A stretch of 35,689 nt of DNA from Polaromonas sp. (GCA_030655515.1 JAURVI010000050.1:1-35689); one strand, 5' to 3'; shown: positions 23,374-33,891, counted from the first letter of the stretch. Program-made: numbers and translations. Notes: generated from the letters alone by a model not told the origin.

Positions 23374-24336
23374 TCAGGTCAGCAAGGCCACCGCTGCGGA
23401 GAAGCTGAAAAACGCGAGCACCGTGGACAGCAAAATAATGCGTGCGATGCGGCCGTTGTTGGCGCCGAACCTCTCGGCCAGCAGCGACACATTGCTGGCG
23501 CTCGGCAGGGCCGCCACCAGCACGATCACCGTCAGGGCAAAAGGCTGCAGCGGCACACCGAGCTGGATCGCACCCAGGCCCGCCAACGCGACCAGCACCG
23601 GGTGCAGCACCAGCTTGATGAGCGCAACAGGCACGTAGTCCCTCAGAGGTATGGCTTCTGTGCTATTTATTTGAGAGCGTGCCAGCACCGCACCGATGGT
23701 GAACAGCGCGACGGGCGAGGCGGCGTCGGCCAGCAGAACGACCGTCTGCATCATCGGCGCCGGCAGGCCCAGACCCAGACCGGACGACAAGGCGCCCATC
23801 ACAATGGCCCAGGGCATGGGGTTCAGAGCCACGCCCTGGAGCGCTTTTTTGGCCGCCACCCCGGCACCGTGGCTGTCGGCCGAGTCCAGCCGCGACAGGG
23901 CGATGCACAGCGAGCTGGTCACCAGCAGGTCCACCACGATGGTGACGATGGCCGGCCCCGCCGCCTGCGCGCCCAGCAGCGCCACCAGCAGCGGCACGCC
24001 CATGAAGCCGGTGTTCGGGAAAGCCGCGACCAGCGCGCCGAATGACGCGTCGTTCCAGCCGATGCGGCCCATCGGGCTGTCCCGCGTGACGGCAATCGTG
24101 AAAGCCACCATGACGAGGGCGCACAGCAGGTACACACCGAGCACGCTGGCATCGAGCAACTGGGCCAGCGGCGTACCGGCGCCAAAGCGGTACAACATGC
24201 AGGGCAGCGCGAAATACAGCACAAAGGTGTTGAGGCCCGGAATTGCGGCCTGCGGCAGCAAGCCGCGCCGCGCCGCCAGGTAGCCGCACAGCACCAGCGC
24301 GAAGAAGGGAAAGGTGACAAGAAGAATGGACAGCAC
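23374..24336 (-). CDS. AEC family transporter
   Basis: 320 residues with about ten hydrophobic segments, in the two-times-five arrangement of the auxin efflux carrier family (PF03547). The N-terminus LLVTFPFFALVLCGYLAARRGLLP and the NTFVLYFALPCMLYR segment are typical. Bacterial members export malonate, malate and other small organic anions. The start is a GTG at 24336 with little ribosome-binding sequence; no better ATG is present near the conserved N-terminus. A degenerate dispersed repeat lies in the coding sequence (23641-23678), in the loop with RSQINSTEAIPLRDY. Substrate unknown. Confidence 0.9.
   Translation of the reverse strand: MLSILLVTFPFFALVLCGYLAARRGLLPQAAIPGLNTFVLYFALPCMLYRFGAGTPLAQLLDASVLGVYLLCALVMVAFTIAVTRDSPMGRIGWNDASFGALVAAFPNTGFMGVPLLVALLGAQAAGPAIVTIVVDLLVTSSLCIALSRLDSADSHGAGVAAKKALQGVALNPMPWAIVMGALSSGLGLGLPAPMMQTVVLLADAASPVALFTIGAVLARSQINSTEAIPLRDYVPVALIKLVLHPVLVALAGLGAIQLGVPLQPFALTVIVLVAALPSASNVSLLAERFGANNGRIARIILLSTVLAFFSFSAAVALLT
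23641..23678 (-). repeat. degenerate GCTAT...ATAGC repeat in the AEC transporter gene
   Basis: On the minus strand GCTCTCAAATAAATAGC matches the 17-base head of the copy at 4213 at 14 positions, and GAGGG occurs near the place where the family has AAGGG. It encodes a polar loop of the transporter. Confidence 0.4.
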
Positions 24337-24355
24337 AGGGGAACTTGGCGGTTGA

Positions 24356-25855
24356 TCAGAACAGCATGAGGAATGCAGCCAGCGGTACCACCGCCAGCGG
24401 CACCGGCGACTGGATTTTCAGTTTTTCGATATTGTCCGCTGCCATCGGCTCTTTCGTCACCATGATGCAGGCTTCACAACCATGCGCTTCAGACAGGCGC
24501 GCCGCTTTCAGAACATCCTTGTCCTGCACCTCGTTGCGGTATTTGACCTCCACACCGATGCGGGTGGCGCCCAGATCAACCATGAAATCCAGTTCATCGT
24601 TGTTGCGCCGCCAGTAGCCCAGTTCCACCAGCCCCGGCCAGCGGCGCAGGTGATTGGCCACCACGTTTTCCGCATAAGCCCCCATCAGCGTGGGATCAGC
24701 CACCATGTGTTCCTGGCTCAGCTTCATCACGGCATTGCGCACCGCCAGGTCCACCAGGTAAGTCTTGAAGTTGCCGGCCTTGGGTGTGGCTTTGGTGCTG
24801 GTGTGTTTGTGCAGGCGCCAGACCAGGTCGGTGGCTTCGAGCAGGGGAAAGTAAGTTTCAATGGTGCTGCGCGCCAAGCCGATTTCGCTGCTGATCTGTG
24901 ACAGGTTGGTTTCACGCCCAGGATCTTTCAGCAAACCCAGGTAGAAGCGGCGCAACATTTCTGGCTTGCGGAATTCGGCAGCGACCAGCAGGTCTTCGAA
25001 GATCACGCGCTCTACCTGGTTCTGGTAGAGGTATTCCTGTTTGGCGAGCAAGGTGGGGAGGTTCCAGACTTCGGGGAAGCCGCCTTCGAAGAGGAAGTTC
25101 TCACAGGCAACAATGTTTACCCCCATGCCCCCAAAAAGGATATCTGGCGCATCTGGAGTTAACCATTCGACGATTTCAGCTCCACAAGTCTGGAAATGGT
25201 GACCATCTTCGCCAATTGATCTAACGATATGGCCGCGCATTTCCTGGTCCAGCCACGTTTGGCCATCCCGACCGGTCGCCCAAAACCACTCCCGAAAACT
25301 GAACGGCAACACATGGAAGTCCTTGATCCGCCCCAGCAAGCTCTCACGTGACTTCTTGAAAATAGGCGCACTGGCTGAGCCCGAGACCACGAAACGCACC
25401 GGTGTCTTCAGGTCATAAAACTTCTTGAGGTACAGCTCCCATCGGGGAAACCGCTGGACCTCGTCGAGAAAAAGGTAGGTCACGCCGTCTTTGGAAGCTT
25501 CAACCGCAGTGGCCACCAGCGCATTAAAAAATTGGTCCTGGTTGAAGCCCGGAATTTCCAGCCCCGGGTCCTGCATCGAGAAATACACGATACGACTGGC
25601 CTGTGCCTGGGGGTCGGGCGCGTCCTTGATCAGTTGCTGGATGCATTGCTGCAGCAGGGTACTTTTTCCCACCCGGCGCGGGCCGGTGACCGAGACCATT
25701 TGCGGCAACTGCTTGACGTCTGCATACAGCTCGTCAAAGACATCGCGCCGGAACTCAGGAAGCCCCGCGAACGCATGCGCAAGGTCCTGCCACCACAGGT
25801 TGTAAGCTTGCAGAATCTCGAACTTGGCAAAAAGGCTGGGGGGCAGCTCAGACAT
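24356..25855 (-). CDS. AAA ATPase with DUF4143 C-terminal domain
   Basis: 499 residues. The N-terminal half is an AAA_14-type ATPase: Walker A GPRRVGKS (58-65), Walker B YLFLDEVQ (127-133) and the VVSGSASAPIF sensor region. The C-terminal part is DUF4143, ending in a segment with DELDFMV and GVEVKYR that resembles the D...ExK core of PD-(D/E)XK nucleases. Such ATPases are common in bacteria and archaea, spread horizontally, and have no established function. The ATG at 25855 sits only 7 bp after a strong -10 element, with no spaced ribosome-binding site, so its transcript is probably leaderless. The promoter overlaps a perfect palindrome that may be its own operator. It ends 19 bp before the AEC gene start on the same strand. 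Confidence 0.9.
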   Translation of the reverse strand: MSELPPSLFAKFEILQAYNLWWQDLAHAFAGLPEFRRDVFDELYADVKQLPQMVSVTGPRRVGKSTLLQQCIQQLIKDAPDPQAQASRIVYFSMQDPGLEIPGFNQDQFFNALVATAVEASKDGVTYLFLDEVQRFPRWELYLKKFYDLKTPVRFVVSGSASAPIFKKSRESLLGRIKDFHVLPFSFREWFWATGRDGQTWLDQEMRGHIVRSIGEDGHHFQTCGAEIVEWLTPDAPDILFGGMGVNIVACENFLFEGGFPEVWNLPTLLAKQEYLYQNQVERVIFEDLLVAAEFRKPEMLRRFYLGLLKDPGRETNLSQISSEIGLARSTIETYFPLLEATDLVWRLHKHTSTKATPKAGNFKTYLVDLAVRNAVMKLSQEHMVADPTLMGAYAENVVANHLRRWPGLVELGYWRRNNDELDFMVDLGATRIGVEVKYRNEVQDKDVLKAARLSEAHGCEACIMVTKEPMAADNIEKLKIQSPVPLAVVPLAAFLMLF

Positions 25856-25862
25856 GCCTTAA

Positions 25863-25898
25863 ATTATGCATATTTGATGTTATCAAGTCAAATATGCA
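25863..25898 (-). promoter_or_regulatory. palindromic leaderless promoter of the DUF4143 ATPase
   Basis: Inverted repeat TGCATATTTGA (25867-25877) and TCAAATATGCA (25888-25898), 11 bp perfect, 10-bp spacer. On the minus strand TTGACT (25886-25891) and CATAAT (25863-25868) are spaced 17 bp, a near-consensus sigma-70 promoter. Its start point would fall at or next to the ATG at 25855. On the plus strand TTGATG (25874-25879) and AATAAT (25898-25903) could form a weaker divergent promoter. A protein bound at the palindrome would block both. Confidence 0.75.
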
Positions 25899-25925
25899 AT
25901 AATCCAGTCCCAATTAGCCTTGTTT

Positions 25926-25954
25926 TTGAGCCAAAAGACCCGGCCCGGTATGAT
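25926..25954 (+). promoter_or_regulatory. rep: sigma-70 promoter for the Rep/UvrD helicase
   Basis: TTGAGC (25926-25931) and TATGAT (25949-25954) are separated by exactly 17 bp, with an expected start near 25961 and a 5' untranslated region of about 50 bases before the ATG at 26012. Confidence 0.6.
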
Positions 25955-26011
25955 TCGCGGCTTGCTTGCCAGCCTTCTCTTCACCGCATTTTTCGCGAAG
26001 CTATCCAATCC

Positions 26012-28111
26012 ATGTCCGACGGCCTCAACCTCGCCCAGCAAGAAGCCGTGAACTACATGCATGGCGCCTGCCTGGTGCTGGCGGGCGCCGGTTCCGGCAA
26101 GACGCGGGTGATCACGCACAAGATAGGCCGGCTGATCCAGGCCGGCCTGCCGGCCAGCGAAATTGCCGCCATCACCTTTACCAACAAGGCCGCGGCCGAA
26201 ATGCGCGAACGCGCCAAAAAACTGATTGGCAGGGCCGCCAAAGGCGTGGTCATCTGTACTTTCCACGCCCTTGGCGTGCGCATGCTTCGGCAGGACGGCG
26301 AGGCGCTGGGGCTGAAACCGCAGTTCTCGATTCTCGACAGCGACGACGTGACCGGTATTTTGAAAGACGCGGGCGGCAGCACCGATGCGGCCACCGCGCG
26401 GCAGTGGCAATGGGCCATCAGCCGGTGGAAGAACATGGGCCTCAACGCCGCACAGGCCCAAGCGCAGGCCAGCGGCGATGAAGAGCGCCTCATCGCCCGC
26501 ATCATGGCGCGTTACGAAGAGCGCCTGACGGCCTACCAGAGCGTGGACTTCGACGACCTGATCGGCCTGCCGCTCAAGCTGCTGCGCGAGCATGAAGCCG
26601 TGCGCACCAAGTGGCAGCAGTCGCTGGGCCATGTGCTGGTCGATGAATACCAGGACACCAATGCCACACAATATGAAGTGCTGAAACTGCTGGTCGGCGC
26701 GCGCGGGCGTTTCACGGCGGTGGGCGACGACGACCAGTCGATTTACGGCTGGCGTGGCGCGACGCTGGACAACCTGAAAAAACTGCCGGTCGATTACCCC
26801 AGCCTGCGCGTGATCAAGCTCGAGCAGAACTACCGCTCGACCGGCGCCATCCTGCGCGCGGCCAACAACGTGATCGCGCCCAACCCCAAGCTGTTTCCCA
26901 AAACCCTGTTCAGCGAACTCGGTGAAGGTGAGCCGGTGCGCGTGGTGGACTGCGACAGCGAGGACCACGAAGCCGAGCGGGTGGTGGCGCGCATCCAGAG
27001 CCTGCGCGCGGGCGGCGAACTGCAGGCCGTGGGCAGCCAGCACAAGGAGTGGAAAGACTTTTGCGTGCTCTACCGCGCCAACCACATGGCCAAGCCGTTT
27101 GAAAAGGCCTTCCGCAGGGCGCAGATTCCGTACAAGGTCTCGGGCGGGCAAAGCTTTTTCGACCGCGCCGAAATCAAGGACTTGTGCTGCTGGTTGCGCC
27201 TGCTGGTCAACAACGACGACGACCCGGCCTTCATGCGCTCGGTCACCACGCCCAAACGCGGCATTGGCCACACCACGCTGGGCGCGCTGGGCGTCTTTGC
27301 CAGCCGCTACAAGCTCAGTTTGTTTGAAGCGCTGTTCAGCCACTCGCTGGGCTCGGCGGTGCCGGCCAAAGCGGTGGCGTCGCTGCATGAGTTCGGCCGT
27401 TATGTGAATGAGCTGGAATACCGCGCAAAAAACACCATGGGCGCGGAAGACGCGCGCCGGTTCTTGACCGACTGGCTCAAGGACATTGAATACGAAAAAC
27501 ACCTGTATGACGGCGAAGACAGCGAAAAAATCGCCGCCGCGCGCTGGACCAATGTGATGGACTTTTGCGACTGGATGGCGCAGCGTTGCGGCGGGCAGAT
27601 CGACGACACGGCGGGTGCCGTGGTCGAAAGCGAAAAGAAAACCATGCTCGAGGTGGTGCAGACCATCGCCCTGCTGTCGACCCTCAGCGAGCGCGAAGGC
27701 GACCAGAACGTGGTGACCCTGTCCACGCTGCACGCGGCCAAGGGGCTGGAGTGGCCGCATGTGGTGCTGGCCGGCTGCAACGAAGGGCTGCTGCCTTTCC
27801 GGCTCGAAGACAAAAATGGCGACGAAAGCGGCACCAACAGCGAGGAAAACATCGCGCTGCGCCTGCAGGAAGAGCGCCGCCTGATGTATGTGGGCATCAC
27901 CCGGGCCCAGCACACGCTGGCGGTGAACTGGCTGCGCCGGCGCAAAAAAGGCCGCGACACGGTGGCCGGCGTACCGAGTCGTTTTATTGCCGAGATGGCG
28001 CTCGACAAAACCACGGCGAAGGAAGACCCGCGCGAAAAAATCAAGGCCTTGCGGGCCGAGTTTGCAAAACGCGCCGCCGACACGGCCGAGGCCGCCAGAA
28101 CCGCCGGCTAA
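26012..28111 (+). CDS. rep: ATP-dependent DNA helicase, Rep/UvrD family
   Basis: 699 residues, a superfamily 1A helicase. Motif I AGAGSGKT (24-31), Ia ITFTNKAAAEMRERA, II VDEYQDTNATQ, III VGDDDQSIYGWRGA, IV VIKLEQNYRS, V LSTLHAAKGLEWPHVVLAGCNEG and VI RLMYVGITRAQ are all present. The GLNLAQQEAV start and overall length are closer to Rep than to UvrD, which is usually longer. Rep moves 3' to 5' and clears proteins ahead of replication forks. I take the ATG at 26012 (MSDGLNLAQQ), since the open frame further upstream crosses the divergent promoter region. Its promoter is likely at 25926-25954. Nothing in it looks damaged. Confidence 0.94.
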   Translation: MSDGLNLAQQEAVNYMHGACLVLAGAGSGKTRVITHKIGRLIQAGLPASEIAAITFTNKAAAEMRERAKKLIGRAAKGVVICTFHALGVRMLRQDGEALGLKPQFSILDSDDVTGILKDAGGSTDAATARQWQWAISRWKNMGLNAAQAQAQASGDEERLIARIMARYEERLTAYQSVDFDDLIGLPLKLLREHEAVRTKWQQSLGHVLVDEYQDTNATQYEVLKLLVGARGRFTAVGDDDQSIYGWRGATLDNLKKLPVDYPSLRVIKLEQNYRSTGAILRAANNVIAPNPKLFPKTLFSELGEGEPVRVVDCDSEDHEAERVVARIQSLRAGGELQAVGSQHKEWKDFCVLYRANHMAKPFEKAFRRAQIPYKVSGGQSFFDRAEIKDLCCWLRLLVNNDDDPAFMRSVTTPKRGIGHTTLGALGVFASRYKLSLFEALFSHSLGSAVPAKAVASLHEFGRYVNELEYRAKNTMGAEDARRFLTDWLKDIEYEKHLYDGEDSEKIAAARWTNVMDFCDWMAQRCGGQIDDTAGAVVESEKKTMLEVVQTIALLSTLSEREGDQNVVTLSTLHAAKGLEWPHVVLAGCNEGLLPFRLEDKNGDESGTNSEENIALRLQEERRLMYVGITRAQHTLAVNWLRRRKKGRDTVAGVPSRFIAEMALDKTTAKEDPREKIKALRAEFAKRAADTAEAARTAG

Positions 28112-28125
28112 AGGCGTCATGCCCC

Positions 28126-28650
28126 ATGAAGCACTTTGATTTCCTGAAATTAGCGATACTTCTAATAGCTTCTTGCGCCTTGCCGTCAAGGGCCAACGCC
28201 CAAAACAACGTGCAGTCCTCGCCATCGGGCGCGGCAAGTTGCCCCGCCGCCAAACAGCTCAAGCCGGCGCAAATACACGGCCTGTGGCGGGCCCGATTCA
28301 GCAATCCACCGGCAGGCCTGCCCGTCGAAGCCACCCTGCTTTTGGAGCGGCACGCAGAATTTGGCGACAGTGTGGCCGGCTTCGTCAGCCGTGATCTGGG
28401 CGCGGCCGCCGGCACACCGCCCATCGCCGGCCACGCCGCCAAAGCGCAACTGGCCGGCGATCTGGAAGACGGTTTGTTGACACTCGACGAATCGTCCGAC
28501 GGGGTCAGCATCACAGGCACCTGGAATGGTGAAATGGTGGAGGGATCATGCGGAAAAAAAGTCAGCGGCCTCTGGAAAGACACCAGCAACAGCGCCCCGC
28601 CCGACGCTGCGGAAGTACCGTTCACGCTGGAAAGACTTCCCGGCTGGTAA
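28126..28650 (+). CDS. small exported protein of unknown function
   Basis: 174 residues. A signal peptide (KHFDFLKLAILLIASCALPSR, cleavage likely after ANA near residue 25) is followed by a secreted domain of about 145 residues with two cysteines (SCPAA and GSCGKK). Alternating strands such as GLWRARFS and VSITGTWNGEMVEGSC suggest a beta-sandwich or lipocalin-like binding fold. I do not recognise the family. It begins 14 bp after rep and stops 2 bp before pldA, so it is probably co-expressed with the outer-membrane phospholipase. A dispersed repeat overlaps the signal-peptide codons (28153-28198). Confidence 0.75.
   Translation: MKHFDFLKLAILLIASCALPSRANAQNNVQSSPSGAASCPAAKQLKPAQIHGLWRARFSNPPAGLPVEATLLLERHAEFGDSVAGFVSRDLGAAAGTPPIAGHAAKAQLAGDLEDGLLTLDESSDGVSITGTWNGEMVEGSCGKKVSGLWKDTSNSAPPDAAEVPFTLERLPGW
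28153..28198 (+). repeat. GCTAT...ATAGC dispersed repeat, copy in a signal peptide
   Basis: GCGATACTTCTAATAGC followed by TTCTTGCGC and TCAAGGGC, aligning without gaps to the 46-bp copy at 4213-4258. It encodes most of the signal peptide of the small exported protein. Confidence 0.65.
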
Positions 28651-28652
28651 CG

Positions 28653-29858
28653 ATGGCAACAGCGACCTGGCAACATCTGGCCGCGCCGCTGCTGTGGGCG
28701 GGGCTGCTGACCGCTGGTCTGGCCCAGGCCCAGAACGGCAGCGCTGCGCCGGCGTTGCCGGACCGCGGCAACCGGCTCGGCTGGCAGGCCTGCCACGCAA
28801 TGAACGCCGATGCAGCGGCACAACTGGCCTGCTTCAAAAGCTGGGCCGAGTCGCAACTGCCAGCCGGTTCGCCGCGGCCCAGCATGACCACCGCACCGGC
28901 CAACCCGGAGACCGGGCAAAAAACCGCCGAAGTCTTGCTGCTGCCGGCGGTGAACACCGAAGCCCCCGATGGCAAGAAGATTGGCTGCAGAAACCCGAAC
29001 TACTCCGAGCTCTCCCGATTCTGGGAGCTGCAGCGCGGCACCGACTGCGACACCTTTGCCATCCGCGGCTACCGCCCCATCAGCGTGATGTGGTCGGGCT
29101 CGGACGGTGTCAACAACCAGCCTTCTTCGCCTGCACCCGGCCACACCGTGCTGACGCCCTCCAGTTACAGGCGGTACGAGACCCGGCTTCAGTTGTCGGT
29201 GCGCACCAAACTTGCCAAGAGCCTGTTCACTTCAGGCACCGACGCCGACGCAGCGAGCGATTCGCTGTGGTTCGGCTACACGCAGCAAAGCTACTGGCAA
29301 TTGTTCAACGGCCCGATATCGCGCCCTTTTCGAACCACCGACCACGAGCCCGAGCTGATCTACATCTACCCGCACCAGTTTGACTTGCCCGGCGGCTGGA
29401 CGTACCGTCTGAGCGGCCTGGGCCTGAACCACCAGTCCAACGGCCAGAGCCTGCCGCTGTCACGCAGTTGGAACCGGATCTACCTGATGGGTGCGGCCGA
29501 GAAAGAACTGGGCGGCGATTCCAGCCTGAGCCTGCAAGCGCGCGTCTGGCAACGTCTGCGCGAGTCATCGGGCAACGACGACAATCCCGGCATTGCCAAC
29601 TTCGTCGGCCGGGCCGAACTGGCCGCCCACTGGCAAGTCAACCAGGTTCACAGCCTGGGCATGACGCTGCGCCACGCTCTTCGATCCGACGCCCGCGGCT
29701 CGGTCAAGCTGGAGTGGATGAAAGCCTCCACCTCGATTGCCGACAGCGCCAGCTTGCGTTACCACGTGCAACTGTTCAGCGGCTACGGCGACAGCCTGGT
29801 CGACTACAACCGCCGCCGTACCGTCTTGAGTCTGGGCTTGAGCCTGGTGGACTGGTAG
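28653..29858 (+). CDS. pldA: outer membrane phospholipase A
   Basis: About 401 residues with a signal peptide (cleavage after LAQAQ, near residue 26). The C-terminal 280 residues form a 12-strand barrel, ending in SLGLSLVDW with the terminal aromatic residue needed for Bam-dependent insertion. The OMPLA active site is intact: GLNHQSNGQS and LSRSWNR give His260, Ser262 and Asn274, the same spacing as His142, Ser144 and Asn156 of E. coli PldA. The enzyme hydrolyses phospholipids that reach the outer leaflet, as a calcium-dependent dimer. Between the signal peptide and the barrel is a longer linker than in E. coli, with several cysteines (WQACHA, QLACF, IGCRN). It starts 2 bp after the previous gene. 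An open frame upstream of the ATG is not coding. Confidence 0.94.
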   Translation: MATATWQHLAAPLLWAGLLTAGLAQAQNGSAAPALPDRGNRLGWQACHAMNADAAAQLACFKSWAESQLPAGSPRPSMTTAPANPETGQKTAEVLLLPAVNTEAPDGKKIGCRNPNYSELSRFWELQRGTDCDTFAIRGYRPISVMWSGSDGVNNQPSSPAPGHTVLTPSSYRRYETRLQLSVRTKLAKSLFTSGTDADAASDSLWFGYTQQSYWQLFNGPISRPFRTTDHEPELIYIYPHQFDLPGGWTYRLSGLGLNHQSNGQSLPLSRSWNRIYLMGAAEKELGGDSSLSLQARVWQRLRESSGNDDNPGIANFVGRAELAAHWQVNQVHSLGMTLRHALRSDARGSVKLEWMKASTSIADSASLRYHVQLFSGYGDSLVDYNRRRTVLSLGLSLVDW

Positions 29859-29873
29859 CCCTGAGCCTGTCGG
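29858..29873. repeat. half-copy of the CTTCGACAGG...palindrome after pldA
   Basis: GCCCTGAGCCTGTCG matches 15 consecutive bases of the right arm of the palindrome after uup (reverse complement of part of 2201-2224). It begins on the last base of the pldA stop codon. The rest of the palindrome is not preserved, although GTCGAAAG nearby may be a remnant. Confidence 0.5.
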
Positions 29874-30021
29874 ACTTGGGACGTCGAAAGCGAGAATCGA
29901 TCCCGGCGCGGACAGTTTTCGGCATTGCCGTGCCGAAGCACCCGTCGTCCGCCTCAGGGCTTGCGCTTGATCAAGTCATGCGCTGCGCCGCCAGACTAAG
30001 CTGACCGAAAGGAGAAGTCCG

Positions 30022-31796
<1,775 letters not shown>

Positions 31797-31800
<4 letters not shown>

Positions 31801-33878
31801 ATGCTTCAGTTGTGCCGCCGCCACCGGGCGGCCCGGTGCCTTGGGACAAGGCTTTGGCGCTGGGGGTTTTGTCCGACATGCTGCGCATCCGCCGCATGGA
31901 GGAGAAGGCCGCCCAGCTCTACGGCGAACAGAAGATACGTGGCTTTTTGCACCTGTACATCGGCGAGGAGGCGGTCGCCACCGGCGCCCTGCGCGCGCTG
32001 CAGGCTGACGACAACGTGGTGGCTACCTACCGCGAGCATGGCCACGCGCTGCTGCGCGGCCTCAAGATGGACGCCATCATGGCCGAGATGTACGGCAAGC
32101 AGGAGGGCTGCTCGCGCGGGCGCGGCGGCTCCATGCACCTGTTTGATCGCGCCCGCTGTTTCTTCGGCGGCAACGCCATAGTAGGCGGCGGCCTGCCGCT
32201 GGCCGTCGGGCTGGCACTGGCCGACAAGATATCCGGGCGCCAGGCGCTCACGGCCTGTTTCTTCGGTGAGGGCGCCATCGCCGAGGGGGCGTTTCATGAA
32301 GCCATGAACCTGGCCGCGCTGTGGCAGTTGCCCGTTCTGTTTTGCTGCGAGAACAATCTGTATGCCATGGGCACGGCGCTGGCGCGCTCCGAATCACAAA
32401 CCGATCTGTGCATGAAGGCCGCGTCCTATGGCACGGCCGCGGTGCAGGCCGATGGCATGGACGTGGTGGCGGTGCATGAAGCCGTGCAGCGCGCCGCGCA
32501 GCAGGTGCGCCAGGGTGGCCGCCCGGTGTTTGTCGAGCTGCAGACCTACCGCTTTCGGGCCCACTCGATGTTCGACCCCGAGCTGTACCGCGACAGGCAG
32601 GAAGTCGAAGCCTGGAAGACGCGCGGGCCGATCCACACGTTCACGGCACGCCTGAAGGCGCAGGGCAGCCTGACCGAGGACGAGTTCCTGGCACTCGATG
32701 CCAAGGCGCAAGCCGAGGTCGATGCCGCCGTGGCCTTTGCCGAGGCCGGCACCTGGGAGCCGGTCGAAGAATTGCTGCGCGACGTGTATACGGACTCGCT
32801 CCCTCTCCCAGAGGGAGAGGGAATGCTGATGCGGGGCGACGTACAGACGCCAGCAAAATCTTCACGCCCTCTCCCTTTGGGAGAGGGCGGGGGTGAGGGC
32901 AGTGCGCGGCGCATCAGCTACCGCGAGGCCCTGCGTGAGGCGCTGCGCGAGGCATTGCAGGCCGACCCCCGCATCTTTCTGATGGGCGAGGACGTGGGCC
33001 GCTACGGCGGCACTTACGCCGTGTCCAAGGGTCTGCTCGACGAGTTCGGCCCCGAGCGCATCCGCGACACACCGCTGTCCGAACTCGGCTTCGTCGGCGC
33101 CGGCGTCGGCGCCGCGCTCGGCGGCCTGCGTCCGATTGTGGAGGTGATGACGGTCAACTTCAGCCTGCTGGCGCTCGACCCGATCATCAACACGGCGGCC
33201 ATGCTGCGCCACATGTCGGGCGGGCAGTTTTCGGTGCCGGTGGTGATCCGCATGGCGACCGGCGCCGGACGCCAGGTGGCAGCCCAGCACTCGAACAGCT
33301 TCGAGGGCTGGTATGCCCATGTGCCGGGTCTCAAGGTGCTGGCGCCGGCCACCGTGGAAGATGCGCGCGGCATGCTGGGCGCCGCCCTGGCCGACCCGGA
33401 CCCGGTGCTGATCTTCGAGCACACGCAGCTCTACAACATGGAGGGCGAGCTGCCTGACGACTGCCGGGTCGATATCCGCAGCGCCAGAGTGCGCCGTGCC
33501 GGCACCGATGTGAGCCTGATCACGCACGGCGGCTCCTTGCCGAAGGTGCTGCAAGCCGCAGACGAGTTGGGCGCGCTCGGCATCTCCGCCGAAGTGGTCG
33601 ATCTGCGCGTGCTGCGCCCGCTCGACGACGCCACCCTCATGGCCTCGGTGCGCAAGTGCCGCCGCGCGGTCGTGATCGACGAAGGCTGGCGTTCCGGCAG
33701 CCTGGCCGCCGAGGTGATGGCGCGCATCGTGGAGCAGGCCTTTTTTGATCTGGACGCGCCGCTGGCGCGGGTGTGCAGCGAAGAAGTGCCAATACCCTAC
33801 GCCCGCCACATGGAAGAGGCCGCGCTGCCGCAGGTGCCGAAGATCGTCGCGGCTGTGCGGTCCCTGATGAATGCATGA
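31797..33878 (+). CDS. fused E1alpha-E1beta subunit of a 2-oxoacid dehydrogenase
   Basis: 693 residues. Residues 15-330 are E1alpha of the PDHA1/AcoA type: [37 protein letters not shown], the thiamine diphosphate motif [17 protein letters not shown]...NNLYAMG, and [14 protein letters not shown]. Residues 372-690 are E1beta (AcoB/PDHB type): [44 protein letters not shown], and [21 protein letters not shown]. In most bacteria of this class the two are separate genes. The linker (about 335-368) is written by a pair of dispersed palindromes (32801-32900). The complex would decarboxylate pyruvate, acetoin or a branched 2-oxoacid and pass the acyl group to the lipoyl E2 that follows 13 bp later. 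Internal ATGs (for example 32823) could still allow a separate beta chain. Confidence 0.92.
32801..32900. repeat. pair of CCCTCTCCC palindromes forming the E1alpha-E1beta linker
   Basis: Two perfect palindromes with the same 9-bp arms, CCCTCTCCC and GGGAGAGGG: first at 32801-32821 (loop AGA), second at 32867-32887 (loop TTT). The second is followed by CGGGGGTGAGGGC (32888-32900), the tail of a repeat I recognise as widespread between genes in many proteobacteria. Together they encode the polar linker with LPLPEGEG and [10 protein letters not shown] that joins the two enzyme halves. Confidence 0.85.
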
Positions 33879-33891
33879 CAAAAGGAGCGCC

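Noticed and set aside
25883..28237. 784-codon open frame on the minus strand opposite rep
   Set aside because: Shadow of the Rep helicase gene; no family motifs, while the plus strand has all SF1 helicase motifs.
29940..30010. FNR/ANR-type site around CTTGATCAAG before the acetyl-CoA synthetase-like gene
   Set aside because: The half-sites do not fit TTGAT-N4-ATCAA spacing; it is only a short palindrome.
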